Source: Streptantibioticus silvisoli (lineage in GTDB: Bacteria > Actinomycetota > Actinomycetes > Streptomycetales > Streptomycetaceae). From it: a DNA stretch of 64,000 nucleotides. This document shows, one piece after another, positions 25,871 through 34,913 of the stretch. The position numbers and the translations under genes were made by a program. The DNA lies in assembly GCF_027947535.2 (NCBI RefSeq), contig NZ_JAAGKO020000039.1, positions 1 to 64,000 of the forward strand, written 5' to 3'. The notes beneath the pieces are model-generated. The model worked only from the letters and a program-made list of their open reading frames with translations, searched no databases and was not told the DNA's origin. Numbering within the stretch: the first letter of the stretch is position 1; each line of letters starts with the position of its first letter.

Positions 25871-27133
25871 TCAGCCCCCGCCCGCCACCCGCAGGCCGCC
25901 CCACAGCGCGACGACGGCGAGCACCAGGGCCGGCGGCACGGTCAGCAGGCCCAGGACGGTGAACTCGCCGAGGTGCACCGGGTGGTCGTAGGAACGGGCG
26001 ATCCGGCGCCACAGCAGAGTGGCGAGCGAGCCGGCGTACGTCAGGTTGGGGCCGACGTTGACGCCGATCAGCACCGCCAGGACCGCGCCGGCGCCGTGCG
26101 GGGCAGTCAGCGGCAGCAGCACCAGGACGGCGGGCAGGTTGTTGATCACGTTGGCCAGTACGGCGGCCAGCGCGGCGATCCCCAGCAGCGCGGGCAGCCC
26201 CGAACCGCCGGGCAGCACGTGACGCAGGCCGCCGGTGAGGCCGTTGTCGGTCACCGCCCGCACCACGACGCCCAGTCCGAGGACGAACGCCAGGAACGGC
26301 ACCGCCGCCGACCGCACCAGCGCGACCGGTGTCGCGGTGCGCCGGAGCAGCGCCCGGACCGCCAGCACCAGCGCGCCGGCCGCCGCGGCCCACGCCGGGT
26401 TCACCCCGAACGCCGACGTCACCACGAACCCGGCCAGCGTGCACGCCACCGTGACCAGCGCGAACCGCGGCAGCCGCGGCGGCGGTCCGTCGTCCGGGGC
26501 GGTGGCGCCCGCCGCGAGGTCGGCGCGGAAGAAGCGGCGGAAGACCAGGTACTCCGCGCCGACCGCCACGACCCACGGCACGGCCATCAGCGCGGCGAAC
26601 CGGGCGAACGTCAGGCCGCTGGCGGTGAAGGCGAGCAGGTTCGTCAGGTTGGACACCGGCAGCAGCAGCGACCCGGTGTTGGACAGGTGCACGCACGCGT
26701 AGACGTGCGGCCGGGACCGGGCGCCGAGCCGCGCGACGGTGGCGAACACCACGGGCGTCAGCAGCACCACCGTGGCGTCCAGGCTCAGCACCGCGGTGAC
26801 CACCGACGCCAGCACGAAGACCGCCGCCAGCAGCCGCCCCGGCGAACCGTGCGCCGCCCGCGCGGTCCAGGCCCCGCAGGCGGTGAACAGCCCGTCGTCG
26901 TCGCACAGTTTCGCCAGCACCAGCACCGCGGCCAGGAACCCCACCACCGGTGCCAGCCGCGCCGTCTCGTCGACCGCGTCGGCCCACGGGATGGCCCCGA
27001 CCGTGATCACCACGGCCGCGGCCGGCACCGCGACGACCGCCTCCGGCAACTCGCGCGGACGCAGCACGGCGCAGACCAGTACCGCCATCAGCAGCACCAC
27101 GGAAACGGCCTCGGCCGCGGAGGTGTTCAGCAC
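25871..27133 (-). CDS. ArsB/NhaD-type ion transporter
   Basis: A 420-aa integral membrane protein with about 11 helices of the ion-transporter (ArsB/CitM) superfamily. It has the two inverted-repeat hairpin regions characteristic of the fold: SLDATVVLLTPVVFA in the first half and LANVINNLPAVLVLLPL in the second, plus GVNVGPNLTYAGSLATLLW. It may extrude arsenite or exchange Na+/H+ or anions; no ArsR or ArsC gene is adjacent, so arsenite is not proven. GTG start with a good AGAAGGGGA RBS. Confidence 0.85.
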   Translation of the reverse strand: MLNTSAAEAVSVVLLMAVLVCAVLRPRELPEAVVAVPAAAVVITVGAIPWADAVDETARLAPVVGFLAAVLVLAKLCDDDGLFTACGAWTARAAHGSPGRLLAAVFVLASVVTAVLSLDATVVLLTPVVFATVARLGARSRPHVYACVHLSNTGSLLLPVSNLTNLLAFTASGLTFARFAALMAVPWVVAVGAEYLVFRRFFRADLAAGATAPDDGPPPRLPRFALVTVACTLAGFVVTSAFGVNPAWAAAAGALVLAVRALLRRTATPVALVRSAAVPFLAFVLGLGVVVRAVTDNGLTGGLRHVLPGGSGLPALLGIAALAAVLANVINNLPAVLVLLPLTAPHGAGAVLAVLIGVNVGPNLTYAGSLATLLWRRIARSYDHPVHLGEFTVLGLLTVPPALVLAVVALWGGLRVAGGG

Positions 27134-27546
27134 GATTCCCCTTCTGACGACCGGCTTCTTCCGGTTGCGGTTCCGGTCCCGGCGCCGGGTGCGGGGGCCG
27201 CGATCCGGTGCCGGCTCCGGACGCCGGCTTCGGACGCCGGCCGGGCTTCAGCGTCGACTATGCCGTCCGGGACGCTGATCGGGCGGTACCGGGCCGGCTG
27301 TCGGGCAGGTGAACGGTCGGCGTCACGGTGGCCGGCCCGGTGTTCCGGTGGGCGGTCCGCGTCGGCCGCCCGGCCTCCTCCGGGTGCGCCCGCCACCTCG
27401 GCGGCACCCCTCGGGACGTGCCCGGCGCCCGCCGGGTAATGCCTGCGAAGGACGCCGCCGGGGTGCAGGATGACTGACGTCGCCCAGCGGTGGCACCGGC
27501 ATCCGCCCGTTTTCCGGGGCCCGGTGGCACCCGTCGAGGAGGAACC
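27134..27546. other. 413-bp divergent promoter region
   Basis: No gene seen. It holds a short direct repeat (CCGGACGCCGGC, then TTCGGACGCCGGC near 27215-27242). It must contain the promoters of the ArsB-like gene (minus) and the amidase (plus); no convincing boxes. Confidence 0.4.
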
Positions 27547-29472
27547 TTGCACAGACAGCCCTTGAGGAAACTGATGACGTCGGCGCTGGCCGCCGGCGCG
27601 CTCGCGGCGGGCTGCGTCGCACTGCTGCCGGCGACCGCCCAGGCCCGCGGGACCGCCGGCGCCGCGCAGGGCGCCGGGGGCGTGACGGCCGAACAGGCGG
27701 ACTTCTCCGCCGCGTCGGCGCGGTACCACGTTCCGGTGCCGGTGCTGCTGGCGGTGGCGTACCAGGAGTCGCAGTGGGCCTCGCACACCGGCCAGTACAA
27801 CACCAGCGGCGGCTTCGGCCCGATGGACCTCACCGACGTCACCGCGGCGATGGTCTCCGGCGGCGGCACCGGTGCGGCCGGCCGGGCCGCGCTCGGCACG
27901 TTCACCGCCGACCCGGCGCTGCACACGCTGACGGCGGCGGCGAAGCTGTCCGGCCTCCCGGCGGCCCGGCTGCGCGACGACACCGCGGGGAACATCCTCG
28001 GCGGCGCGGCACTGCTCGCGTCGTACGAGAAGGCGCTGACCGGCGGCACGTCGGCGGATCCGGCGGACTGGTACGGCGCGGTGGCCCGCTACAGCGGTTC
28101 CCCGGACCGCAAGGCCGCCGCGTCGTTCGCCGACGGCGTCTTCGCCCGCGTCCGGGACGGCGCCCGCCTGACGACGCCCGAGGGGCAGCGGGTGGCCCTG
28201 GCCGCCGACGGCTCGGTGCGCCCGGCGACCGGCCAGCTGGCCGCGCTGCGCCTGAAGGCCGACGACACGACGGCGGCCGAGTGCCCGGTGGACCTGGACT
28301 GCCAGTTCCTGCCGGCCGACCCGTCGAACTACCAGGCGGCGAACCGTCCCACCGACGGGATGAAGGTCCGCTACATCGTCATCCACGACACCGAGTCGTC
28401 GTACCAGAGCGCCATCGACTCCTTCCAGGCCCCGGGCAACGGGGACGCCGCCAACTACGTGATGCGCTCCTCGGACGGCGCCGTCACGCAGATGGTGCCG
28501 GACAAGGACGTCGCGTTCCAGGCGGGCAACTACTGGTTCAACATGCACTCGATCGGCATCGAGCACGAGGGCTTCGCCGCCCACGGCGCGACCTGGTACA
28601 CCCGGACCCAGTACCAGAACACCGCCGACCTGGTGACGTACCTCGCCGCCCGGTACGGCATCCCGCTGGACCGGCAGCACATCATCGGGCACGACAACGT
28701 GCCCGGCCCTCTTGAGGGTTACGTGGCCGGTATGCACTGGGACCCGGGACCGTACTGGGACTGGTCGTCGTTCATGTCGCTGCTCGGCGCCCCGGTGGAC
28801 GGCGGCCCGCACGGCGTCGGCGCGGTCGGCAGCGCGGTGACCATCACGCCGTCGTTCGCCGCCAACGAGCAGACGGTCGACGTGTGCCCGGCGGACGACC
28901 CGACCGGTGACACCACGACGTGCACCGACCAGACGCAGGCGTCGAACTTCCTGTACGTGCGCACCGCCGCGAGCGCGACCGCGCCGCTGGTCGCCGACCC
29001 GGCCCTGCACCCGGGCGCGTCGGCCGGCACCGACGACATCAGCGACTGGGGCGACACCGTCTCGCAGGGCCAGCAGTTCGTGGTCGCCGGCGTCAGCGGC
29101 GACTGGACGGCGATCTGGTACAGCGGCCAGAAGGTGTGGTTCTACAACCCGGGCGGGGTGAACACCACCCCGGCCTGCGGCGTGCGGATCGTCGGCGCGG
29201 CGGGCGGTGCCGCGGTCTCCGTCTACGGTGAGGGCTACCCGCAGCCGTCGGAGTACCCGGCGGGCCTGTCGCCGTCCACCGAGGACCCGCTGACCGCGTA
29301 CTCGATCCCGGCCGGCCAGAGCTACGTCAGCACCGCCGCGCCGGTCAGCACGGACGACTTCTTCTCGTCCAGCGACACGCTGGTCACCGGTGCCGGTCAG
29401 CTCTACACCATCCAGTACGACCACCGCCTGGTGCTGGTCAACGCGTCCGACGTCAGCGTGCACACCCGGTAG
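27547..29472 (+). CDS. secreted peptidoglycan amidase (Amidase_2) with lysozyme-like N-domain
   Basis: A 641-aa exported wall hydrolase. A TTG start (MHRQPLRKL) is set by a strong GAGGAGG RBS four bases upstream. The signal peptide ends near PATAQA. Residues 50-200 resemble a lysozyme/transglycosylase-like module (YHVPVPVLLAVAYQESQW with a candidate catalytic Glu). Residues about 270-410 are a PGRP/Amidase_2 domain with zinc ligands in YIVIHDTESS and IIGHDNVPGP, and Tyr/Trp in AGNYWFNMHSIGIEHEG. The C-terminal 200 residues look like SH3-type wall-binding repeats (NFLYVRTAAS, WTAIWYSGQKVWFYNPG). It would cleave MurNAc-L-Ala bonds during growth or sporulation. Confidence 0.88.
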   Translation: MHRQPLRKLMTSALAAGALAAGCVALLPATAQARGTAGAAQGAGGVTAEQADFSAASARYHVPVPVLLAVAYQESQWASHTGQYNTSGGFGPMDLTDVTAAMVSGGGTGAAGRAALGTFTADPALHTLTAAAKLSGLPAARLRDDTAGNILGGAALLASYEKALTGGTSADPADWYGAVARYSGSPDRKAAASFADGVFARVRDGARLTTPEGQRVALAADGSVRPATGQLAALRLKADDTTAAECPVDLDCQFLPADPSNYQAANRPTDGMKVRYIVIHDTESSYQSAIDSFQAPGNGDAANYVMRSSDGAVTQMVPDKDVAFQAGNYWFNMHSIGIEHEGFAAHGATWYTRTQYQNTADLVTYLAARYGIPLDRQHIIGHDNVPGPLEGYVAGMHWDPGPYWDWSSFMSLLGAPVDGGPHGVGAVGSAVTITPSFAANEQTVDVCPADDPTGDTTTCTDQTQASNFLYVRTAASATAPLVADPALHPGASAGTDDISDWGDTVSQGQQFVVAGVSGDWTAIWYSGQKVWFYNPGGVNTTPACGVRIVGAAGGAAVSVYGEGYPQPSEYPAGLSPSTEDPLTAYSIPAGQSYVSTAAPVSTDDFFSSSDTLVTGAGQLYTIQYDHRLVLVNASDVSVHTR

Positions 29473-29654
29473 GCCGCCCGACGGTCGGTCGCCGGACGGC
29501 AGGTTGCGGACGGTCGGCCGCCGGACATCAGGTTGTCGGACAGCAGGTCGCCGGACCCGTTGAAAAGGTGACTTCCGGTCAACTACCTGGCCGCGTCTCA
29601 TCTTTGAGGCCGTCCGCTTTGGGCTTGACCGTGGAATTTCAATACGATCCGGCG

Positions 29655-30944
29655 ATGATCATACGAAGGCGGCTGACGGCCTGGCTGGGCTGCGGTCTCC
29701 TCGCCTTTCTGGCGAGCGGACTGCTTCCCACCCAGGTCGCGTCGGCCGATGAACCACAGGCGACCCAAGGGTCCCCCAAGGTCGAGCTGGTACTCGACGT
29801 CAGCGGATCGATGAGCGCCCGGGACATCGACGGCCAGTCCCGGATGTCGGCCGCCAAGCAGGCGTTCGACGACGTACTGAACGCGGTACCGCCGGGTGTC
29901 GAACTCGGCATCCGCACCCTCGGCGCCAACTACCCGGGCAACAACCGGCAGGTGGGCTGCAAGGACACCGCGCAGCTCTACCCGGTCAGCGACCACCTGG
30001 ACCGCACCGAGGCCGAGACCGCGGTGGCCACCCTCCAGCCGACCGGCTGGACCCCCATCGGCCCGGCGCTGGAGAAGGCCGCCGACGACCTCCAGGGCGG
30101 CGGCAACGGCAGCCGCCGGATCGTCCTCATCACCGACGGCGAGGACACCTGCCAGCCGCTCGACCCCTGCCAGGTCGCGCGGGACATCGCCGCCAAGGGC
30201 GTCGACACCACGATCGACACCCTCGGCCTCATCCCCGACGCCAGCACCCGCAGCCAGCTCAGCTGCATCGCCAACGCCACCGGCGGCACGTACACCACCG
30301 TGCAGCACCGGCAGGAACTCACCAGCCGCGTCAAGCAGTTGGTCAACCGCAGTACCACCCCGGCGGTCAACCCGGTCGGCACCCTCGGCACCGCCGACTG
30401 CACGACCGCGCCGCTGCTCAAGCCGGGCCTGTACACCGACCACGAGATGTTCTCCGAGAACCGCTGGTACAAGGTGGCCGTCGAACCCGGCCAGGAACTG
30501 CGGGCCTCGGTCAGCGTCTCCGACGACCGGACCGTCAACCAGGACTACGGCGTGCTGCTGCGCGCGGTGACCCAGTCCGGGCGGGAGATCGTCCGGGACC
30601 AGGAGGACGGCAGCGGGCGCACCGACGTCGTCTCGGCCGGTCTGCGGTACCCGAAGCCGAAGGCGGACAACGACTCCGACGACTCGCCCCCGCCGCCGGA
30701 GACGGTCTGCCTCCAGGTCGGCAACTCCTTCTCCGCGCCGGCGTCGGTCAAGACCACGCCCGGCCTGCCGGTCGAACTCTCCGTCGACCTGGTCAGCTCC
30801 CCGAAGGCGGCGTCGGACGTCGCGTTCTTCGGACTGGGCAGTGGCTGGTGGCTTTTGATGTTCCTGACTCTGACAGGATTCGTCGCCGGTACCTTGTGGG
30901 GCTGGCTCTCTCGCTGGCGCGTCGCAATCTGGAGAACCCATTGA
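29655..30944 (+). CDS. exported, membrane-anchored VWA-domain protein
   Basis: A 429-aa protein. The signal peptide MIIRRRLTAWLGCGLLAFLA is followed by a von Willebrand A domain whose MIDAS is complete: DVSGSMS near residue 42, the Thr of QPTGWTPIG and ITDGEDTC. Four or more Cys in the VWA region suggest disulfides outside the cell. A C-terminal beta region ends with one membrane helix (WWLLMFLTLTGFVAGTLWGW) and a short basic tail, so the protein is anchored with the VWA outside. It is coupled to the next gene, which has the same topology. Likely a surface complex; ligand unknown. Confidence 0.85.
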   Translation: MIIRRRLTAWLGCGLLAFLASGLLPTQVASADEPQATQGSPKVELVLDVSGSMSARDIDGQSRMSAAKQAFDDVLNAVPPGVELGIRTLGANYPGNNRQVGCKDTAQLYPVSDHLDRTEAETAVATLQPTGWTPIGPALEKAADDLQGGGNGSRRIVLITDGEDTCQPLDPCQVARDIAAKGVDTTIDTLGLIPDASTRSQLSCIANATGGTYTTVQHRQELTSRVKQLVNRSTTPAVNPVGTLGTADCTTAPLLKPGLYTDHEMFSENRWYKVAVEPGQELRASVSVSDDRTVNQDYGVLLRAVTQSGREIVRDQEDGSGRTDVVSAGLRYPKPKADNDSDDSPPPPETVCLQVGNSFSAPASVKTTPGLPVELSVDLVSSPKAASDVAFFGLGSGWWLLMFLTLTGFVAGTLWGWLSRWRVAIWRTH

Positions 30945-31729
30945 TACGTGGCACAACGATGTTCACCCGTGCTCTGCTCACCGGCGCCGTGCTCGCGGGG
31001 GTGGCCGGCCTGACCGCGGCCCCCGCGCTGGCCGACGACTCGGCCTCCCCCTCGCCGTCGCCGAGCGCCTCGGCGGCGCCCACCGAGGCGGGCACCAGCT
31101 TCCGCACCGCGGCGGTCTTCCAGCAGGGCCAGCAGGCCACGGCCGACGCCTCCACCGGTGACTACCTGTACTGGGCCTTCCCGGCCGACGCCGGCCAGAA
31201 CGTCACCGTGCACGCCTCCGTCACCTTTCCGCAGGCCTACCAGCGGCACGGCACGTCCACCTGGCAGCTCGACGTCTACGACGGCCTGCGCCGCCGCCAG
31301 CCGTGCACCTACGGCACCAACACCCGCCCGGCCCCGGACGACACCCCGCAGATCCAGCTGACCTGCCGGCTGCGCACCGTCGAGGCGTACACCTCGGCGT
31401 GGTCCAACGACCCGCTGCGCGGCGCGTTCTACGTGCGGCTGACCGCGGTCGACGTTCCGTCGGGCGACCTGGGCCTGCCGGTGTCCACCTCGGTGACGGC
31501 CACCTCGGTCAAGGCCGGCGCCTCCGCCGCCGTCGACGGCTCGGTCACCCCGGTGGTCTCCCGCTACGGTCCGGACGTCTCGCCCACCGACGGCTGGGCC
31601 GGCACCTGGTGGTCCGCCCGCTGGCTGTGGACCGCGGCCGGCGGCGCCCTGGCCGCCCTCGCCGCGATCGGCGGCTACGCCCTCACCCGCGGCCACGGCC
31701 GCTTCCGCCGCGTCCCTCCGGGCGTCTGA
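30941..31729 (+). CDS. membrane-anchored surface protein, partner of VWA protein
   Basis: A 262-aa exported protein. I prefer the TTG at 30941, which overlaps the previous stop (TTGA) and has GGAG six bases upstream; ATG 30959 is the alternative. Signal peptide (FTRALLTGAVLAGVAGLTAA), a Ser/Pro linker, a beta-rich domain (FRTAAVFQQGQQATADA; two Cys in RQPCTYG and LTCRL), then a membrane helix (WLWTAAGGALAALAAIGGYAL) and a short basic tail. The same arrangement as the VWA protein and the coupling imply a physical complex. Family unrecognised. Confidence 0.78.
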   Translation: MIRGTTMFTRALLTGAVLAGVAGLTAAPALADDSASPSPSPSASAAPTEAGTSFRTAAVFQQGQQATADASTGDYLYWAFPADAGQNVTVHASVTFPQAYQRHGTSTWQLDVYDGLRRRQPCTYGTNTRPAPDDTPQIQLTCRLRTVEAYTSAWSNDPLRGAFYVRLTAVDVPSGDLGLPVSTSVTATSVKAGASAAVDGSVTPVVSRYGPDVSPTDGWAGTWWSARWLWTAAGGALAALAAIGGYALTRGHGRFRRVPPGV

Positions 31730-31755
31730 CGGACCCACGTCCCCCCGGGGACACG

Positions 31756-31792
31756 CGAAGGCGCCCGGCCGGGGTACGGCGGGGCGCCTTCG
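31756..31792 (+). terminator. terminator after VWA operon
   Basis: CGAAGGCGCCC and GGGCGCCTTCG form a near-perfect stem 26 bp after the stop, followed by a short T/C stretch. Strong in both orientations. Confidence 0.8.
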
Positions 31793-31804
31793 TCGCTCCG
31801 CGGG

Positions 31805-32020
31805 GTGAAACTCCATGCGGTGCGGTGCGGTGGTGCGCGGTGCGGTGCGGCACCGGGCGGTGAAGCTCCATGCGGCGCGGCGCGGCACCGGGCGGTGCGG
31901 CTCCGGGCGGTGCGGCACGGCACCGGGCGGTGCGGCTCCGGGCGGTGCGGTGAAGCTCCGCGCGGTGAAAGCGTGGCGCCCGGCGCGGCGCGGCACCGGG
32001 CGGCGCGGCTCCGCGCGCCC
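31805..32020. repeat. GCACCGGGCGGTGCGGCTC imperfect array
   Basis: About ten partly overlapping units of GGTGCGG, CACCGGGCGG and GTGAAGCTCC between the VWA terminator and the flotillin stop. Non-coding in any convincing frame. Confidence 0.7.
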
Positions 32021-32039
32021 GACCGCCGTGCCGGTGACG

Positions 32040-33191
32040 CTACTTCACGTCGTAGCGCTCGACCTCGTTGCCGGTGCCGGCGGCACGCGGGGGCTGGGGC
32101 TGGGCGCCCTCGGCGTTGCCGAGGTTGCGGCGGACCGAGTCGAGGATGGTCAGGCCCTGGCCGACCAGGCCGGCCGCGATCTCGCCCAGGCCGTCGGCGC
32201 CGTTGAGGACGTTGACGTTGGCGCCGGCCAGGCCGCTCGCCGCCTCCTTGACGATCTGCGGCAGCTGCTCGATCAGCATCCGCTCCAGCGCGACGCGGTC
32301 GTGCGAGGCGGCCGCCTCCGCCTGGATCTTCATCCGGTTGGCCTCGGCCGTCGCCAGCACCCGGATGCGCTCCGCCTCCGCCTCGGCCGGCTTGACGACC
32401 TCGGCGACCAGCTGCTGCTGGCGCAACTCCGCCTGGCGCTGCGCCAGTTCGGTCTGCGCGGCGAGCACCTCCTGCTGGGCGTGGGCCTGCGCGAGCGGAC
32501 CGGCCTGCGAGGCCTGCGCCTGCGCGCGGTCCACCTCGGCGTTGTACTGCGCCTGGACGACCTCGGTCTTGCGCTGGTACTCGGCCTGGTTCCGGGTGGC
32601 CTCCTGCTGGGCCTCCGCCGACTCCTGGTTGGCCTTCGCCCAGGCGATCTGCGCCTGCCGCTGGATCGCGGCCTTGTACGGCGCGGACATCGACTCGATG
32701 TAGCCGGTCTCGCCGTCGTCGATCGACTGGATCTGGAGCGAGTCGACGATCAGGCCGATCTTGGCCATCTCCGTCTTGGAGGTCTCCAGCACCTCGGTGG
32801 CCAGCTTCTGGCGTTCGGTGACGATCTCCTCGACCGTCATCGAGCCGATGATGGACCGCAGGTGACCGGCGAAGATCCGCCCGGTCAGCACCGCCATCTG
32901 GTCCTGGTCGGACAGGAACCGCTGCCCGGCGTTGACGATCGACTCGGTGTCGTTGCCGACCTTGAACGCGATCACCGCCCGCACGGTCAGCGCGATGCCC
33001 TGCTTGGTCACGCAGGTCTCCGCGACCTCCGCCTCGCACATCGACAGCGTCAGGAACCGGGTCTTGCGCAGCACCGGCAGCACGAACTTGCCGTGCCCGG
33101 TGACCACGCGGAACGGCGCACCGCCCTGTCCCCGTCGGCCACCCGAGATCAGCATCGCCTGATCGGGAGCCGGAACGCGGTAACCAAACAT
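32040..33191 (-). CDS. flotillin-like SPFH-domain protein
   Basis: A 383-aa membrane-associated scaffold. The N-terminal SPFH domain runs from MFGYRVPAPDQAMLISGG to about residue 190 (GIALTVRAVIAFKVGND, IVDSLQIQSIDDGETGY). A long Ala/Glu/Gln coiled coil from 190 to 310 (AQARLAQRQAEL-type heptads) is the flotillin domain. There is no transmembrane helix, so attachment is by the N-terminus. It is preceded 13 bp upstream by an NfeD-type gene, the classical pairing for SPFH proteins. Probable role: membrane microdomain organisation. Confidence 0.9.
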   Translation of the reverse strand: MFGYRVPAPDQAMLISGGRRGQGGAPFRVVTGHGKFVLPVLRKTRFLTLSMCEAEVAETCVTKQGIALTVRAVIAFKVGNDTESIVNAGQRFLSDQDQMAVLTGRIFAGHLRSIIGSMTVEEIVTERQKLATEVLETSKTEMAKIGLIVDSLQIQSIDDGETGYIESMSAPYKAAIQRQAQIAWAKANQESAEAQQEATRNQAEYQRKTEVVQAQYNAEVDRAQAQASQAGPLAQAHAQQEVLAAQTELAQRQAELRQQQLVAEVVKPAEAEAERIRVLATAEANRMKIQAEAAASHDRVALERMLIEQLPQIVKEAASGLAGANVNVLNGADGLGEIAAGLVGQGLTILDSVRRNLGNAEGAQPQPPRAAGTGNEVERYDVK

Positions 33192-33204
33192 GCTCTTCTT
33201 CTCC

Positions 33205-33456
33205 TCAACCAGCGTCGCCGGCGTCGCCGGTCAACGCGTCCAACGGATCAGCCCACTCGATGACATCCACCTGCCGCACCCCGCGGGACTCGACCACCAA
33301 GACCTTCGTCCCGCGGACCAGCGGCTGCGCGGACCAGGCGAGGAACGTCTCCGTCCCGCCCCGCACCCGTACCAGGACCTCGCCCGGACCGGCGTCACCC
33401 CGGGTACCGATCTCCAGCACTCCACAGCATCCGACCACGGCTTCGTCCGGCGCCAT
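33205..33456 (-). CDS. NfeD-like OB-fold protein
   Basis: An 83-aa soluble protein with the short beta-barrel pattern of the NfeD C-terminal domain (GCCGVLEIGTRGDAGPGEVLVR, VRGTKVLVVESRG-VRQVDVIEW). It lacks the protease and membrane domains of long NfeD proteins. ATG 33456 is chosen; the frame also opens 20 codons earlier. It is the upstream partner of the flotillin gene in one operon, and such proteins bind their SPFH neighbour. Confidence 0.78.
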   Translation of the reverse strand: MAPDEAVVGCCGVLEIGTRGDAGPGEVLVRVRGGTETFLAWSAQPLVRGTKVLVVESRGVRQVDVIEWADPLDALTGDAGDAG

Positions 33457-34067
33457 CGAAGGCCGCCCCCTTTTTGTCTCGAACCCGCGGAGAAGATCCC
33501 CGTAGGCCCTGATCAACGACCATAACCCCGCCCCGCAGTCACGCCCATCCCTCTTCCGTCGCGGTTTACCGCCGATTCGGCAACAGAGGCAACGTCACCT
33601 CCCCGGAAACCGTCCGGCAATCCCGTTACGGACCTGTCAGCGCCACGGCGTACGCTGCACCCCGCGTCCACGTCTTTCACATCATGCACACCTATGTCAT
33701 GGACAAGCGGCGCAGGACGAGCCCGCGCCGCCGCCCGCCACACCCTCCGCCGCATCGAGCCCGTCGGACGGCGCGTCCGGCGACCCGGACGAGGTCGACA
33801 ACCTCGTCAACGACTTCGCCGACTACGTGGATGCTGGCGCTGGAGGTCTCCGGGACGGACACGCCCACGAGCGTCACCGCGGCCTTCACCCCGGCGGGTT
33901 CGCCGGCCGGTACGGCGGGCTCCGGCAGCCAGGCGCTCGCGCCGGACACGTCCGGGTGGGGCGAGAACTGCGTCCCACCGTCCCCCGCGTCACCGCCGGG
34001 AGGCGGTGGGCGTTTCCCCACAGCGAAGTGCACCGCGCTCCGGCCGCGGGAAATCTACGGTCGCCCT
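33457..34067. other. 611-bp region, possible degraded secreted protein
   Basis: No intact gene. A stretch from 33715 to 33835 read in one plus frame gives QDEPAPPPATPSAASSPSDG followed by DEVDNLVNDFADYVD, with natural-looking codon use. The frame then breaks, and MLALEVSGTDTPTSVTAAF continues in another frame. This could be a decayed lipoprotein or Pro/Ser-rich surface protein, or chance in high-GC DNA. It also carries the promoter of the Crp-type gene. Confidence 0.35.
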
Positions 34068-34754
34068 ATGGACGACACCCTGGGCACCGCTGCCGCCGAC
34101 ACCGGCCACACCCTGCGACGCCTCATCGGCGAGGAGATCTGGGCCGCCCTGCTCGCCGACGCGGTCGTACGCCCGCACCGCCCCGGCGACATCCTGTTAC
34201 GCCAAGGTGCGCCCGGCACACACGTGTTGGCCGTGCTGGAGGGCACCACGAAGGTCGTCCGGCTGGAGCGTGACGGAGAACTGAAGCTTCTGGCCTTCCG
34301 CGGCCCCGGTGAACTCCTCGGTGAAGTAGCCGTCCTGGACGAGGAGGTCCGGCTCGCCACGGTCGAAGCCCTGTCGCACTGCCGCGTCGCGGTGGTCAGC
34401 AAGGACCGCTTCATGGCGTTCACCGACCGCCACGACCTCTATCCCGTCCTGCTGCGGCACTCCCTCAACCGCTTCCGGGAGTCCGAACGCGCCCGTGTCG
34501 GCGGCGACCCGCTCGGGCGGCTCGCGGACACCCTGGCCCGCCTCGCCGTGTTCGCCGGCACCGGCCACTGTTCCGGGGACCGGATCGAACTGGCACTGAG
34601 CCGCAACGAACTCGCCCAGCACCTGGGCATCTCCCGCAACACGGTCAGCACGCTGCTCACCGTCCTCGGGCCGTACGGGGTGCGGGCCGGCCGGATGCGC
34701 ATCGTCGTTGACGACCTGGCCACGCTGCGCCGGGTGGCGGGCGGAGCGTCGTAA
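34068..34754 (+). CDS. Crp/Fnr-family regulator with intact cNMP-binding cassette
   Basis: A 228-aa transcription factor. The N-terminal cyclic-nucleotide-binding domain (about 20-120) keeps the phosphate-binding cassette: GELLGEVAVL (Glu86) and Arg95 in EVRLATVEAL, the positions that contact cNMP ribose and phosphate in CRP. A dimerisation helix (residues 122-165) is followed by a winged helix (LSRNELAQHLGISRNTVSTLL, 177-197). Codon 44 is TTA, so expression may need bldA. The next gene, 159 bp on, is a nucleotide-cyclase-like protein, which makes this the natural receptor of its product. Confidence 0.9.
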   Translation: MDDTLGTAAADTGHTLRRLIGEEIWAALLADAVVRPHRPGDILLRQGAPGTHVLAVLEGTTKVVRLERDGELKLLAFRGPGELLGEVAVLDEEVRLATVEALSHCRVAVVSKDRFMAFTDRHDLYPVLLRHSLNRFRESERARVGGDPLGRLADTLARLAVFAGTGHCSGDRIELALSRNELAQHLGISRNTVSTLLTVLGPYGVRAGRMRIVVDDLATLRRVAGGAS

Positions 34755-34913
34755 GCCGGCGCCGATGTGTCCGGTGTCATGCCGGGTACGCACCGCGAGT
34801 GCACACCTCGGACGCGGACTTCGCGACAGTCGAGGAACCGGCCCGGCGGCGAACAGCCCCGGGTCGGGGACGGTGCCGCCGGCACCGACATCACGACTGC
34901 GTGGAGGCTCATG

